From Chitinophaga varians (GTDB taxonomy: Bacteria > Bacteroidota > Bacteroidia > Chitinophagales > Chitinophagaceae), in the NCBI RefSeq assembly GCF_014529945.1, contig NZ_JACVFB010000001.1:620001-684000 (forward strand): DNA of 64,000 nt, read 5' to 3'. Below the pieces are notes generated by a model. The model had not been told where the DNA came from and ran no database searches. It worked only from the letters and a program-made list of their open reading frames with translations. Below are positions 26,049-34,773 of this stretch, piece by piece (positions within the stretch are counted from its first letter, which is position 1; each line of letters begins with the position of its first letter). The position numbers and the translations under genes were made by a program.

Positions 26049-26120
26049 CGAGGTGGGAACGATGTTGGGAGGTGCTCTTTCAAATCGGGAATTGATAAAA
26101 CTGATAAACACGCTGAACCC

Positions 26121-26174
26121 ATGAAACCCGTGAAATCCATGAAATCCATCAAACCCATCAAACCCATCAAACCC
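26121..26174. repeat. 9-bp tandem repeat, six copies
   Basis: Six units of ATSAAAYCC type: ATGAAACCC, GTGAAATCC, ATGAAATCC, then three ATCAAACCC. It directly abuts the left arm of the 154-bp repeat element. No gene covers it convincingly. Confidence 0.85.
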
Positions 26175-26862
26175 AGGGCTGAAGCCCTGGGCTACGATGT
26201 TGTTCAGGCTGTTTTAGGCCTGAAGTCAGAAGGGAATTATTGATACAATTATTTTGTTGCAAGCAGAAGTGAGGGGCTGGTTCTGATGCCTGAAGTGCTG
26301 TGCAGTGATTTTGCAGCATCCTTTTGTTATCTGCATTTTAGTGAATTTCAGGCCTAAAAACAGCCTGAACACCATGTAGTCAGAAGGGAATTATTGATAC
26401 AATTATTTTGTTGCAAGCAGGATTGAGGGGTTAGTTCTGATGCCTGAAGTATTGTGCAGTGATTTTGCGGCATCCTTTTGTTATCTGCATTTTAGTGAAT
26501 TTCAGGCCTAAAAACAGCCTGAACACCATGTAGTCAGGAGGGAATTATTGATACAATTATTTTGTTGCAAGCAGAAGTGAGGGGCTGGTTCTGATGCCTG
26601 AAGTGCTGTGCAGTTATTTTGCGGCATCCTTTCGTTACCTGCATTTTAGTGAATTTCAGGCCTAAAAACAGCCTGAATACAATATAGTCAGGAGGGAATT
26701 ATCGATACAATTATTTTGTTGCAAGCAGGGTTGAGGGGTTAGTTCTGATGCCTGAAGTGCTGTGCAGTGATTTTGCAGCATCCTTTCGTTATCTGCATTT
26801 TAGTGAATTTCAGGCCTAAAAACAGCCTGAATAACATCGTAGCCCAGGGCTTCAGCCCTGGG
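26172..26862. repeat. four 154-bp tandem units between long inverted arms
   Basis: Units begin with GTCAGRAGGGAATTAT at 26225, 26379, 26533 and 26687, exactly 154 bp apart, differing at a few bases. The set is flanked by a 53-nt left arm (26172-26224) and its near-exact reverse complement (26809-26862; one extra A and one substitution). Each arm starts or ends with a CCCAGGGCT-GAAGCCCTGGG-type palindrome followed by CTACGATG. Every unit also ends with part of the right arm (TTCAGGCCTAAAAACAGCCTG). No ORF of note lies inside. It sits between two convergent genes. Confidence 0.92.
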
Positions 26863-26900
26863 AAAACGGATGCGGGACGGCGTGTCGCCGGGAATATGCA

Positions 26901-27419
26901 TCAGATGTCCCGTTTCATCAGAATATCCATTTGTTCATCGGCGCCGAGCCGGAATATATGTTGACCGAAGGGGACAAAGCCTTGTCGGTGATAGAATCCC
27001 TGTGCCTTTTCATTTTTGGTCCATACGCCCAGCCAGATGAAGGCGGCGTTTTTCTCCCGGGCGACAGCGATGGCTTTATCGAGCAGAAGTTGTCCTGCTT
27101 TGAGTCCCTGAAACTGTTGTAATACATAGATCCGTTCAATTTCCAGTGTGTCCTGATCTTTCAGGTCTGTTTGTGCCGTGCCGGTATTGAGCCGGATGTA
27201 ACCGACGGGGGTGTCTTGTTGGAAAGCGAGGTAGTAGCTGATATCGGGAGAATTGATTTCCGTGGATAGTTGTGCGGTGTTAAAATGGGTGGACAGGTGG
27301 TGTTGCATATCTTCCGGGGTATTATAGGCTTCGTAGGTTTCCCGGAAGGTGTTAACAGAAAGTGTCTGTAGTTGTGTGATATTTTCCAAAGTCGCACGAA
27401 TAATATAGATAGACGTCAT
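26901..27419 (-). CDS. GNAT-family N-acetyltransferase
   Basis: Protein of 172 residues when started at the ATG at 27419 (MTSIYIIRATLENITQL); a longer in-frame start at 27485 adds 22 unlikely residues. GNAT signatures: IYIIRATLENI at the N-terminus, YYLAFQQDTPVGYIRLNTG, motif A IERIYVLQQFQGLKAGQLLLDKA with the QGLKAG acetyl-CoA loop, and motif B WLGVWTKNEKAQGFYHRQGF. It is probably a cytoplasmic acetyltransferase for a small amine or peptide. It is monocistronic and convergent with the hydrolase operon. Confidence 0.88.
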   Translation of the reverse strand: MTSIYIIRATLENITQLQTLSVNTFRETYEAYNTPEDMQHHLSTHFNTAQLSTEINSPDISYYLAFQQDTPVGYIRLNTGTAQTDLKDQDTLEIERIYVLQQFQGLKAGQLLLDKAIAVAREKNAAFIWLGVWTKNEKAQGFYHRQGFVPFGQHIFRLGADEQMDILMKRDI

Positions 27420-27507
27420 GATTTTCTTTTTTACAAAGATACCGAATCCCGGGGGCGGTGTCTTGTGGAGGTTGGGTGTTGTCATCGTTCTGACAGTTTC
27501 CTTTTAG

Positions 27508-27515
27508 TACCTTCG
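27508..27515 (+). promoter_or_regulatory. -7-like box directly before the start codon
   Basis: TACCTTCG matches the Bacteroidota -7 consensus TAnnTTTG at 7 of 8 positions. Only four bases separate it from the ATG at 27520, so transcription could begin at or near the start codon. Confidence 0.45.
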
Positions 27516-27519
27516 CGGT

Positions 27520-28326
27520 ATGACGAGACAAGAAACCCAACTGACTGATATTGATATTCAATTGTTGCAAAGCCTGGGCCGGGTGAAAGGGCGTCGTTTG
27601 AGGCTGCTGGTATTTTTTACCCTTGTCACGCTGGTATTTGGGCTGTTGTTATTTATCCCGTCTGATACCACCGGATTTACGATTGGTGTGGGATTGATAT
27701 TTCTGCTGATGTTCTCGCTTTGTTATTTTATGTGGCGGGGAGTGTGGTTGATGCGGCGGCGTAGTCAGCTCAGTATCGACAATGGCCGCAAGGGGATCGT
27801 AGATATTCAGTTGAAGGCGTTGCAGGCCAATGGCCGGGGAGGGGTGGACTATGTAGCGGATAATGGCGAAGTGTACCGGGTAGCGGTGCCACTGCCGGGT
27901 GTTTCGGTACTGGGCAGACAGTTGTCTTCCTGGCATCCGGGCGTGATTGAACAGGCCATAGGTGCTGTGGGAGAACATGTTCAGCTGCATATCAGTGTTA
28001 CCGGCGTATTGTTACAGGTAAGCTATCCGGATGCATTGGCCGTTAAAGCACCGGCAGTGTTAACGGAAACGGATAAACGGCTGGTGAGTCAGTATCGTGA
28101 CCGGGAGAAGGTGATTGTTATAGGTAAAATCACCGAGGTTTTGCTACCGCTGCAGCGAGGCAAAGCTACGCATGAAACGTATATCCGTTTAGGTGATACC
28201 CTGTATCTTCTGAAACCATTGCGGCAGACGGAACATCCGGTCAACCCCGGACTGGAAGTGCATTTGCATATACTTCCCGGAAAAAATGGCGAGGCTGACC
28301 AGCTGTTGTATCTGTTGGGAGCGTAG
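27520..28326 (+). CDS. membrane protein of unknown function
   Basis: Protein of 268 residues with two adjacent membrane helices (about 28-45, LLVFFTLVTLVFGLLLFI, and 53-75, IGVGLIFLLMFSLCYFMWRG), then a basic RRRSQ stretch and a soluble domain of about 185 residues in the cytoplasm. The soluble part is beta-rich and has two similar halves: KGIVDIQLKAL ... VDYVADNGEVYRVAVPLPG and KVIVIGKITEVLLPL ... ETYIRLGDTLYLLKPL. I do not recognise the family. The start is set by the clear N-terminus; there is no operon partner. Confidence 0.75.
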   Translation: MTRQETQLTDIDIQLLQSLGRVKGRRLRLLVFFTLVTLVFGLLLFIPSDTTGFTIGVGLIFLLMFSLCYFMWRGVWLMRRRSQLSIDNGRKGIVDIQLKALQANGRGGVDYVADNGEVYRVAVPLPGVSVLGRQLSSWHPGVIEQAIGAVGEHVQLHISVTGVLLQVSYPDALAVKAPAVLTETDKRLVSQYRDREKVIVIGKITEVLLPLQRGKATHETYIRLGDTLYLLKPLRQTEHPVNPGLEVHLHILPGKNGEADQLLYLLGA

Positions 28327-28348
28327 GTCCACTATAAATGATATCAGC

Positions 28349-30688
28349 CTATTCTGCTTTCAGGCTGTTGGCCGGATTGGTCATGGCAGCGCGGATACCC
28401 TGAACGCTGATCGTTAACAATGCTATCACTATTGCCAGCAAACCAGCCAGCATAAATATCCACCACGAGAGGGATATATGTTGGTCCATGTGTTGCAGCA
28501 ACACCTGCATGGCCCATGCCGCGAGGGGAGCCGATAGCAGGAAGGCCAGCAGTATCGGTTTCATCAGATCGGCCGACAGCATGAACCACAGCCGGGCAAT
28601 GCTGGCGCCAAATACTTTGCGGATGCCGATTTCGCGGGTACGTTTTTCGGCCATGAAGGTAGATAGGCCCAGCAGTCCGAGGCAGGAAATAATGATGGCG
28701 AGTGTGCCCACCACACTGATCATCTGCCAGGTGGAGCGTATACCGGCAAATTTGCGTTCCTGCGCATCCTGGGTGAAATGGAATTCAAAGGGAAAACCGG
28801 GGGCCGTTTTTTTGAAAGCAGTCTCCAGTTGCTGTACTTGTTGTTGCCATTGTCCGTTGTTGACGAGGCGAACGAAAATATGATTGAGGGTGCCGGTATT
28901 CAGGAATACCGCTAACGGCGCAGTGGCGTCGAACGGATCGTTGAAAGAGAAGTTTTTCACGACGCCGATCACCATATTGTTGCCGATGAGCGTGCCTACT
29001 ACAGGAGGTTTTAGGCCCATCTTTTTTACAGCCGTCTCATTGAGGATGCAGCCCATCGTATCACCAAAGTCGCGACTGAAGTCGCGCCCTTCCACAAGCG
29101 ACAGCCCCGCTGTCCTGATCCAATCGTATTGTACATGACTGATGTTGACCATAAAATTCTGGTCGGCCGTTTTGCCGGGCCATACGAGGTCATTGGTGGC
29201 GCCGTTGTAGCGTACCAGGTCGTCGTTGCCGGCGGAAACCCCTTGTACGCCCGGTATTTGCAGGAAAGCCTCCCGGATAGCGTCGTATTTGCCGGCCATG
29301 TTACCACGGGTAGGGATATCGATCAGGTTTTCCGCATCGTAACCGATCGGCAGTTCCTGCACATACCGATGTTGCCGGAAAATGACGATGGTGGTGATGA
29401 TCAGGAAAATGGAGATCATAAACTGAAAGGTGACCAGCGCCTTGCGGAAGAAGCTGCCGCTGCGGTTGCTGAGCATCTGGCCTTTTAATACTTTAACCGG
29501 CCGGAAGGCACTGAGGAAAAGTGCCGGGTAGCTGCCGGCAATAAGGCCGGTTATCATCGCCAGGCCGATCATCGCCAGCCACAGCTTCCAGTCTGTCAGG
29601 TCCATTGTCAGATGGGTACGAAGCATCGTGTTCATGGCATGCAGGCTTAGCTTGGCCAGCAATACGCCGGTGATCAACGCCAGCAACGCCATGGCCATGG
29701 ATTCGGAGAGGAACTGCCATACAATCTGCCGCCGGGTGGCGCCCAGCGTTTTGCGAACGCCTACTTCCCTGGCCCGTTGTACAGAACGCGCGGTGGCCAG
29801 GTTCATGAAGTTGATACAGGCCAGCAACAGCACGAAGATGCCTATGATGACGGTAAACTGGATGATCTGTATTCTGCCGCCGGCTGGTTTGCCGTCTTTA
29901 AACTTATTATAAAGACGGAAATCAGCAAAAGGATACGCAAACGGTGTGCTGTTACCGTAACGGGTGCCAACCAGTTTTTTCAGTTTATCGTTGAAGACGC
30001 TAGGGTCAACATGTGGTTTGAGGGTGATAAAAGTCTGTATGGCATTATAATCCCAGCGATCAGAGATGCCGGGGTTTTGCAGTTCTGCCAGCCGGTAGGG
30101 CAGCACCACATCGAACTTCAGGGTACTGTTTTCCGGGATGTCCCGGATAACGGCACCTACTTTCAGGCTGCGTGTCTGATTGTGCAGGAATATTTTACCG
30201 ACGGCATCGTCTGTGCCGAAGAATTTACGCGCTGTGCCGGAGGTGATGACGATGGAGCCCGGATCGGAGAGGGCGGCTACCGGGTTTCCGGCAATGACGG
30301 GGAACCGGAAGATATGGAAGAAATCAGCATCGGCATAAAGTCCTTTTTCATAGGTGCTTTTATTACCGATGTTCAGCAGCTGATCGCCGCCATCGCTGAT
30401 ACGCGCCACATGATCGGCGTCGGGCAGGCCTTCACGGATGGCTGTTGCGAGGGCAGGGGTGGTCGTTTGGCCGGTATAGATGATGTTCTCCCGCGAATCA
30501 TTGAGCATGATGCCATAGATAGAGGAGGGATTGGGATGAAAACGGTCATATTGCAGTTCTCCATTTACAAAAAGGAGGAAGATGATGCCCAGCGCAAGGC
30601 CTATCGACAGTCCGCTGATATTGACGAAGGTAAATAACCGGTTTTTGGCCATGCCCCGGATAGTAGCGGCGTAGTAGTTTTTCAGCAT
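28349..30688 (-). CDS. MacB/FtsX-type ABC transporter permease
   Basis: Protein of 779 residues starting MLKNYYAATIRGMAKNRLF at 30688. An in-frame ATG at 30913 exists but overlaps the lipase gene and adds a non-family extension. Layout is the double MacB unit: membrane helix (FTFVNISGLSIGLALGIIFLLF), periplasmic MacB_PCD domain, three FtsX helices around ARSVQRAREVGVRKTLGATR, a second helix and PCD domain, and a final FtsX block with EKRTREIGIRKVFGAS. No ATPase gene is adjacent, as is common for these orphan permeases in Bacteroidota. Role: probably envelope stress or export of an unknown substrate. Confidence 0.9.
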   Translation of the reverse strand: MLKNYYAATIRGMAKNRLFTFVNISGLSIGLALGIIFLLFVNGELQYDRFHPNPSSIYGIMLNDSRENIIYTGQTTTPALATAIREGLPDADHVARISDGGDQLLNIGNKSTYEKGLYADADFFHIFRFPVIAGNPVAALSDPGSIVITSGTARKFFGTDDAVGKIFLHNQTRSLKVGAVIRDIPENSTLKFDVVLPYRLAELQNPGISDRWDYNAIQTFITLKPHVDPSVFNDKLKKLVGTRYGNSTPFAYPFADFRLYNKFKDGKPAGGRIQIIQFTVIIGIFVLLLACINFMNLATARSVQRAREVGVRKTLGATRRQIVWQFLSESMAMALLALITGVLLAKLSLHAMNTMLRTHLTMDLTDWKLWLAMIGLAMITGLIAGSYPALFLSAFRPVKVLKGQMLSNRSGSFFRKALVTFQFMISIFLIITTIVIFRQHRYVQELPIGYDAENLIDIPTRGNMAGKYDAIREAFLQIPGVQGVSAGNDDLVRYNGATNDLVWPGKTADQNFMVNISHVQYDWIRTAGLSLVEGRDFSRDFGDTMGCILNETAVKKMGLKPPVVGTLIGNNMVIGVVKNFSFNDPFDATAPLAVFLNTGTLNHIFVRLVNNGQWQQQVQQLETAFKKTAPGFPFEFHFTQDAQERKFAGIRSTWQMISVVGTLAIIISCLGLLGLSTFMAEKRTREIGIRKVFGASIARLWFMLSADLMKPILLAFLLSAPLAAWAMQVLLQHMDQHISLSWWIFMLAGLLAIVIALLTISVQGIRAAMTNPANSLKAE

Positions 30689-30769
30689 AATCGGGAATTT
30701 TAACCTGTTGTCAGCCGACTCCGCCAAGACGATGCCATCTTTGAAACCCTTGTTTGCCAAGGGACAGGG

Positions 30770-30816
30770 CATTGCTGGTCGTCCGGTTTCAGGACAAAAG
30801 TGTCCGATTTCGCACA
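30770..30816. promoter_or_regulatory. operator-like cluster of TGTCC/GGACA half-sites
   Basis: Upstream of the permease, half-sites alternate in orientation: GTCC, then GGACA, AAAG, TGTCC, then CGATTTCGCACA. GGACA-AAAG-TGTCC (30792-30805) is a perfect inverted repeat, and TGTCCG-ATTT-CGCACA is a near-perfect second one sharing its TGTCC half. This looks like binding sites for a dimeric regulator. It lies 100-115 bp before the chosen permease start. Confidence 0.5.
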
Positions 30817-30869
30817 TAACATGCATCGTTCGGAGGGAGCGCAGCGCATACAGCCGGACATTTCTCCAC

Positions 30870-31784
30870 CTACCAGTTGCCGCCGGGATACTGCTGTAGT
30901 ATGGCCTTGGCACGCAGTTGTCCCTGTTTCATCCAGGCTTGCATCAGCAACCTGTCAAAACGAAGGCCGGTAGGGAAGTCAGGGTCCAGTTCTGCTTCAG
31001 GGCTGATGTAGTATACTTTGACGGGTGCTGTGGCGGTATGCTGAAAGTTGCGCAGCACTTCGAGATCGTTTTCCCGTACGTCCTGAATGAAGATGGTAAC
31101 GGCGCGTATCAGCACATCGAGCAGGGCGGTGTAATTGTCGTTGCCTGGCTGTTGTGCATCCGGATTGTTGCTGAGGATATAGATGCGGTGTTCCTCTCCG
31201 GGCGCGAGGTTAGTGACAACAGCGCGGGTGGGTACCACTTCGCGGTTGCCGCCGTCCACATACTGGCGGTCATTGATGGTGATCGGGGGCATAAAAACAG
31301 CCTGATTGCTGCTGCTTTGCAGTGCCTTTATGAGCATCTCGGAGGAGTTGATCACGAGGTTGTCGTAATGGATACTGGCCTGAATAGGGCGGGAAGAAAA
31401 GATGCTGAGCCGACCGGTTTGCAGGCAAACGGCGTTGAGGCATAGCACGGAAGTGGATTGCCGGATGGTATTCCAGGCGTCATCGGTCATCTGTTGCCGG
31501 ATCTGGTTTTCCAGCGGGGTGGTGTCGTACAGATACGGCTTGTTGTTGAGGATGTTGTCGATGGCGTTTTGTTTGTTGAGGATATCGGCATTGCTGTTAC
31601 TCAGGTAGATGTCAGTCACCTCAGGTATTTTACCGGCTGCTACCATCGCGGCGATGAGGGCGCCGGTGCTGGTGCCGCTGATGAGGTCGAAAGTGCGGAT
31701 GCCTGTAGAGGCCATCAGCTGGCGGAGTGCTCCAACGCTGAAAGCGCCTTTGGCACCGCCTCCGCTGGTTATGAGTACGTTCAT
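30870..31784 (-). CDS. patatin-like phospholipase
   Basis: Protein of 304 residues. The patatin catalytic set is complete: glycine-rich oxyanion motif GGGAKG (8-13), nucleophile elbow GTSTG (Ser39) and DGG with Asp176. The rest follows the family (LISGTSTGALIAAMVAAGKI, then AVFMPPITIND, then VPTRAVVTNLAPGEEHRIYILS). There is no signal peptide, so it acts in the cytoplasm or at the inner membrane unless exported otherwise. Its ATG overlaps the stop of the upstream exported protein by 4 bp (ATGA), showing translational coupling. Confidence 0.92.
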   Translation of the reverse strand: MNVLITSGGGAKGAFSVGALRQLMASTGIRTFDLISGTSTGALIAAMVAAGKIPEVTDIYLSNSNADILNKQNAIDNILNNKPYLYDTTPLENQIRQQMTDDAWNTIRQSTSVLCLNAVCLQTGRLSIFSSRPIQASIHYDNLVINSSEMLIKALQSSSNQAVFMPPITINDRQYVDGGNREVVPTRAVVTNLAPGEEHRIYILSNNPDAQQPGNDNYTALLDVLIRAVTIFIQDVRENDLEVLRNFQHTATAPVKVYYISPEAELDPDFPTGLRFDRLLMQAWMKQGQLRAKAILQQYPGGNW

Positions 31785-32620
31785 GATCTTTTTTTGAAAG
31801 GCTGATGGAACAGGACGATGCCTACGGCAAAGCCCATACGGGCGGATTTCAGTTCATTGTTGACCGACAGGTTGAGGCCGAAAGGACCTAGCTGCACTTC
31901 CGCGCCCAATGCCACCTGATTAAAATGTACGAAGCTGGTATTGTATTCCGTATAGGCGTTTAGGTTACCAACGCCGACGGGTATCTTTTTCACAGAGATA
32001 TCCGTGACACGGACGGCCAGACGGGTACTAAGCGTGGTGTAGAAGGTATTGCCGCGGAGGAAGACGGAAGGACCGGCCATCACGCGAAAGCGGCCCCCAC
32101 ATTGACCGGCGCCCGCGAAAGTATAGCTGAGATAACCTCTCAGCGTGCCGAGGTAGGCAACCTGGTTGCTGAGGATATTGGCTGCGCCCTGACCGAGCTC
32201 AAAGCGTTTCTCCAGTCCGCCGCAAAATTCTGAGGAGGGGAAATCCGGATGGGCAATATCCTGACGGTTCATATACACGAGCCATTGAAAGACGTTGTTG
32301 GCTTCGTCGTCAGGCAGGGCGTCGGCGAAGCAGGTACCATTGAGGGTATCATTGATGAAGGTGGCGGTTTGCCGGCTGACGCGGATAAAATCCTGATAGC
32401 CTTGTGGACTTTTTTGTTTTAGCTGCGCAAGCAGCCGTTCGTTGGCGCTGTCCTGCGGCTGATATTGTCCGAGGGTTTTTGTGAGCGCAGATATGGTTTG
32501 TGCATAGGATACCGCTTTAGCTCTGCAGGTGGCATTGTCACAACATTTCTCCCGCGTTTGTGCAGTGAGCTCCCGGATACTGCCTATGCATAGTAACAAT
32601 AGCAGCAGGGTATTTTTCAT
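31781..32620 (-). CDS. exported protein, possible outer-membrane barrel, unknown function
   Basis: Protein of 279 residues from the ATG at 32620, which gives a good signal peptide (MKNTLLLLLLCIGSIRELTAQ). The first half is helical with three Cys near the mature start (EKCCDNATCRAK). The second half alternates Gly-rich beta strands (LRGYLSYTFAGAGQCGGRFRVMAGPSVF, FHQPFKKRS at the end), suggesting a small barrel or an outer-membrane-attached protein. It is coupled to the patatin-like gene by a 4-bp overlap, so the two probably act on the same envelope lipid or partner. No family recognised. Confidence 0.65.
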   Translation of the reverse strand: MKNTLLLLLLCIGSIRELTAQTREKCCDNATCRAKAVSYAQTISALTKTLGQYQPQDSANERLLAQLKQKSPQGYQDFIRVSRQTATFINDTLNGTCFADALPDDEANNVFQWLVYMNRQDIAHPDFPSSEFCGGLEKRFELGQGAANILSNQVAYLGTLRGYLSYTFAGAGQCGGRFRVMAGPSVFLRGNTFYTTLSTRLAVRVTDISVKKIPVGVGNLNAYTEYNTSFVHFNQVALGAEVQLGPFGLNLSVNNELKSARMGFAVGIVLFHQPFKKRS

Positions 32621-32664
32621 AACAGGAAGGTAAGTCTTTTCACAGAAAACGGCAACGCAGTCAC

Positions 32665-32831
32665 GCAAAGTGTGCAAAGATTTTGGCGGAGAATAAGCGC
32701 GCAAAGACATAAACAGCTGCTGAAAATATCTCCGCGGAAAAACGCAGTGGAAAACGGAATCGATCTAACGGAAATGAATAAACTCGCCTCTTCGCGTTCT
32801 TATTCTCCGCTAAAATCTTTGCACACTTTGC
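32665..32831. repeat. long inverted repeat (37-39 bp arms) before the sigma gene
   Basis: The arm 32665-32701 (GCAAAGTGTGCAAAG, then ATTTTGGCGGAGAATAAG) is almost exactly reversed in 32793-32831 (CTTATTCTCCGCTAAAAT, then CTTTGCACACTTTGC), separated by about 91 bp. It lies between the divergent starts at 32620 and 32883, so it could form a large hairpin or be a MITE-like insertion. It has no ORF. Confidence 0.88.
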
Positions 32832-32882
32832 GAGAAAATTTGAGTAGTTTACCCCGGTGCACGCATTATTAAAAACTATTGT

Positions 32883-33437
32883 ATGGGAGACGCTGAAGTA
32901 AACACCCTGTGGCAGTCTGTTTGTGGGGCGGATGATCAGTCGGCGTTCCGTACGTTGTTTGATTCCTTCTACAACCGGTTGGTCTGCTTTGCAGCCGATT
33001 TGGCCGGTACCCGCGAAGCGGCGGAAGAGATTGTGTCGGATGTGTTTGTGCAGCTATGGAAAAACCGTCGGCAAACGGTAGGGGTTATACGCCTGAAGAC
33101 TTATCTATATACAGCGGTCCGTCACCGCAGCTATAACTATATACGTGATCATCAGCAGCACCGATGGCTGGGATTGGACAGTATCGATGAACCGGCAGAA
33201 ACAACCCAGCAACCTTCGCTGGAATGGAAAGAGCTGCAACAGCAACTGGATGCCGCCGTGGGGCGCCTGTCACCGCAATGCCGCACCGTTTTCCGTATGG
33301 TCCGCGAGGAAGGATTCAAATACAAGGAGGTGGCCGCCATCCTCGATGTTTCCCCGCGCACCGTGGAAACGCAACTGGTAAGGGCCGTGGCAAGGTTGCG
33401 CGAAGTGCTGCAAACGATGCAACACCCGGTACGGTAG
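32883..33437 (+). CDS. ECF RNA polymerase sigma factor (FecI-like)
   Basis: Protein of 184 residues, normal for the family. Region 2: AFRTLFDSFYNRLVCFAADL and EEIVSDVFVQLWKNRRQ followed by LKTYLYTAVRHRSYNYIRD. Region 4: LSPQCRTVFRMVREEGFKYKEVAAILDVSP with RTVETQLVRAVARLRE as the DNA-binding helix. It is the first gene of the plus-strand set sigma, FecR, SusC, SusD and should be controlled by the FecR downstream. Confidence 0.94.
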   Translation: MGDAEVNTLWQSVCGADDQSAFRTLFDSFYNRLVCFAADLAGTREAAEEIVSDVFVQLWKNRRQTVGVIRLKTYLYTAVRHRSYNYIRDHQQHRWLGLDSIDEPAETTQQPSLEWKELQQQLDAAVGRLSPQCRTVFRMVREEGFKYKEVAAILDVSPRTVETQLVRAVARLREVLQTMQHPVR

Positions 33438-33549
33438 ACTGGAGGGACCGCATTACTCCGCCATTTTCAAAAAAAATTTTAACGTTTGTACGTAATCGTG
33501 GTTTTTTTCGTGTCTGGTTATCCGGAGAGCACTTCTTTCCGGAAGAATA

Positions 33550-34605
33550 ATGACAGATGAACAACGCCTGAACGAATTGATCACTGCCCGGCTGACCGGC
33601 ATCATCGATGCTGATGGAACGGCTGAGCTGGAATCCCTGTTGCGGTTATATCCTGAACAACGGGCCACCCTTGCTTTGCTGGAGCAATACTGGGACGCTG
33701 TTCCGGTAGCCGGTGCACCTACCGGAGACGCTTTCCGAAATATCATGGACGTGGCAGAGCCAGCCCACCTATCTCCCGAAAAAACAATCACTAAAGGTTT
33801 CTCACGGAAATCGTGGGCGATGTGGGCGGCAGCGGCGGTTACGCTGCTGGGCATGTTCTTTTTATTCCGGCCCGGTAGCAGATCGCCTCAGCAAATAGTA
33901 CGGACGGCCGACGGAGAGCGGAAAACTTTCCGTCTGGCAGATGCCAGCACCATACACCTCAACGGCGGCAGCCAGTTGCGTTGTGTGGTGGATGGTTCCC
34001 GCCGCGAGCTATGGCTGGAAGGAGAAGCCTATTTTGAGGTGGCGCCGGACCCGTCCCGCCCTTTCATCGTACATGCTTCCGGCGTTAATATCCATGCGCT
34101 GGGCACGGCGTTTAACGTAAAAGCCTACCATGGGCAGCCATCCTGCGAAACGACCCTGCTGGAAGGCGCCGTGGAAGTATATGCGGACAAAACCCCCGAC
34201 AGCAGGATACGGCTGCGGCCCTACGAAAAAGTGTCCCTGGACGCTACGGCATCCATTGCTGCACCGGTAAAAAAGATAAACCTGAAAACGATACATGCCG
34301 GCCCGCAGACACCAGCGGCGACAGTCGCACCACTGGCCGACAGCAGCCTGACCGAGACTGCCTGGGTAAGCAACCGGCTGCAATTTGATGAAATCAACTT
34401 TGAAGAACTGGCCCGGCTGCTGCAACGCTGGTATGGCGTACACATCACTTTCCGGGATGAAAAACCGAAGCACTATGTCTTCAGCGGCGCTTTTGCCGGC
34501 GAAACCGTCACGCAGGCACTGGACGCCATGCAGCTGATCGAAGATTTTCGCTATGAAGTACAAGGCAACATGATTACCATATTTAGCACGTCAACTAAAA
34601 AATAA
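33550..34605 (+). CDS. FecR-family anti-sigma factor
   Basis: Protein of 351 residues. The short sigma-binding N-terminal part holds ELITARLTGIIDADGTAELESLL; one membrane helix lies around 85-100 (WAMWAAAAVTLLGMFFLF). The FecR domain shows FRLADASTIHLNGGSQLR, LWLEGEAYFEVAPD and ALGTAFNVKAY; the C-terminal DUF4974 domain shows LQFDEINFEELARLLQRWYGVHI and HYVFSGAFAGETVTQALDAM. It transmits the signal from the STN domain of the SusC downstream to the sigma factor encoded 112 bp upstream. Confidence 0.93.
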   Translation: MTDEQRLNELITARLTGIIDADGTAELESLLRLYPEQRATLALLEQYWDAVPVAGAPTGDAFRNIMDVAEPAHLSPEKTITKGFSRKSWAMWAAAAVTLLGMFFLFRPGSRSPQQIVRTADGERKTFRLADASTIHLNGGSQLRCVVDGSRRELWLEGEAYFEVAPDPSRPFIVHASGVNIHALGTAFNVKAYHGQPSCETTLLEGAVEVYADKTPDSRIRLRPYEKVSLDATASIAAPVKKINLKTIHAGPQTPAATVAPLADSSLTETAWVSNRLQFDEINFEELARLLQRWYGVHITFRDEKPKHYVFSGAFAGETVTQALDAMQLIEDFRYEVQGNMITIFSTSTKK

Positions 34606-34662
34606 GCTGCAAAAACCGTTATGAATCAGTAAAAACAAACAGTAGAACATCACAGAAAAAAA

Positions 34663-34689
34663 ACAGGAAATGCTACGAACATTTCCTGT
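34663..34689. other. hairpin in the FecR-SusC junction
   Basis: Perfect 10-bp stem ACAGGAAATG/CATTTCCTGT with a 7-base loop. On the minus strand it is followed by eight T (an A run precedes it on plus), so as a terminator it would act antisense to the operon. In the sense mRNA it is a stable structure between fecR and susC. Confidence 0.7.
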
Positions 34690-34773
34690 CATTCCAGGTA
34701 AAGAAACAATGCATATCCCCTTTGGCCGGGCGGACAAGGCATTGTTATTTTCTCACCCATCATCACAAATGTA

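Noticed and set aside
26767-26964. Plus-strand ORF of 65 codons in the repeat element
   Set aside because: It crosses the right inverted arm and runs into the antisense of the acetyltransferase; no coding signal.
30688-30913. Longer start for the MacB permease (75 extra residues)
   Set aside because: The extension overlaps the lipase gene, lies over operator-like palindromes and does not resemble the permease family, which begins MxKNYxxxxxRxxxKN.
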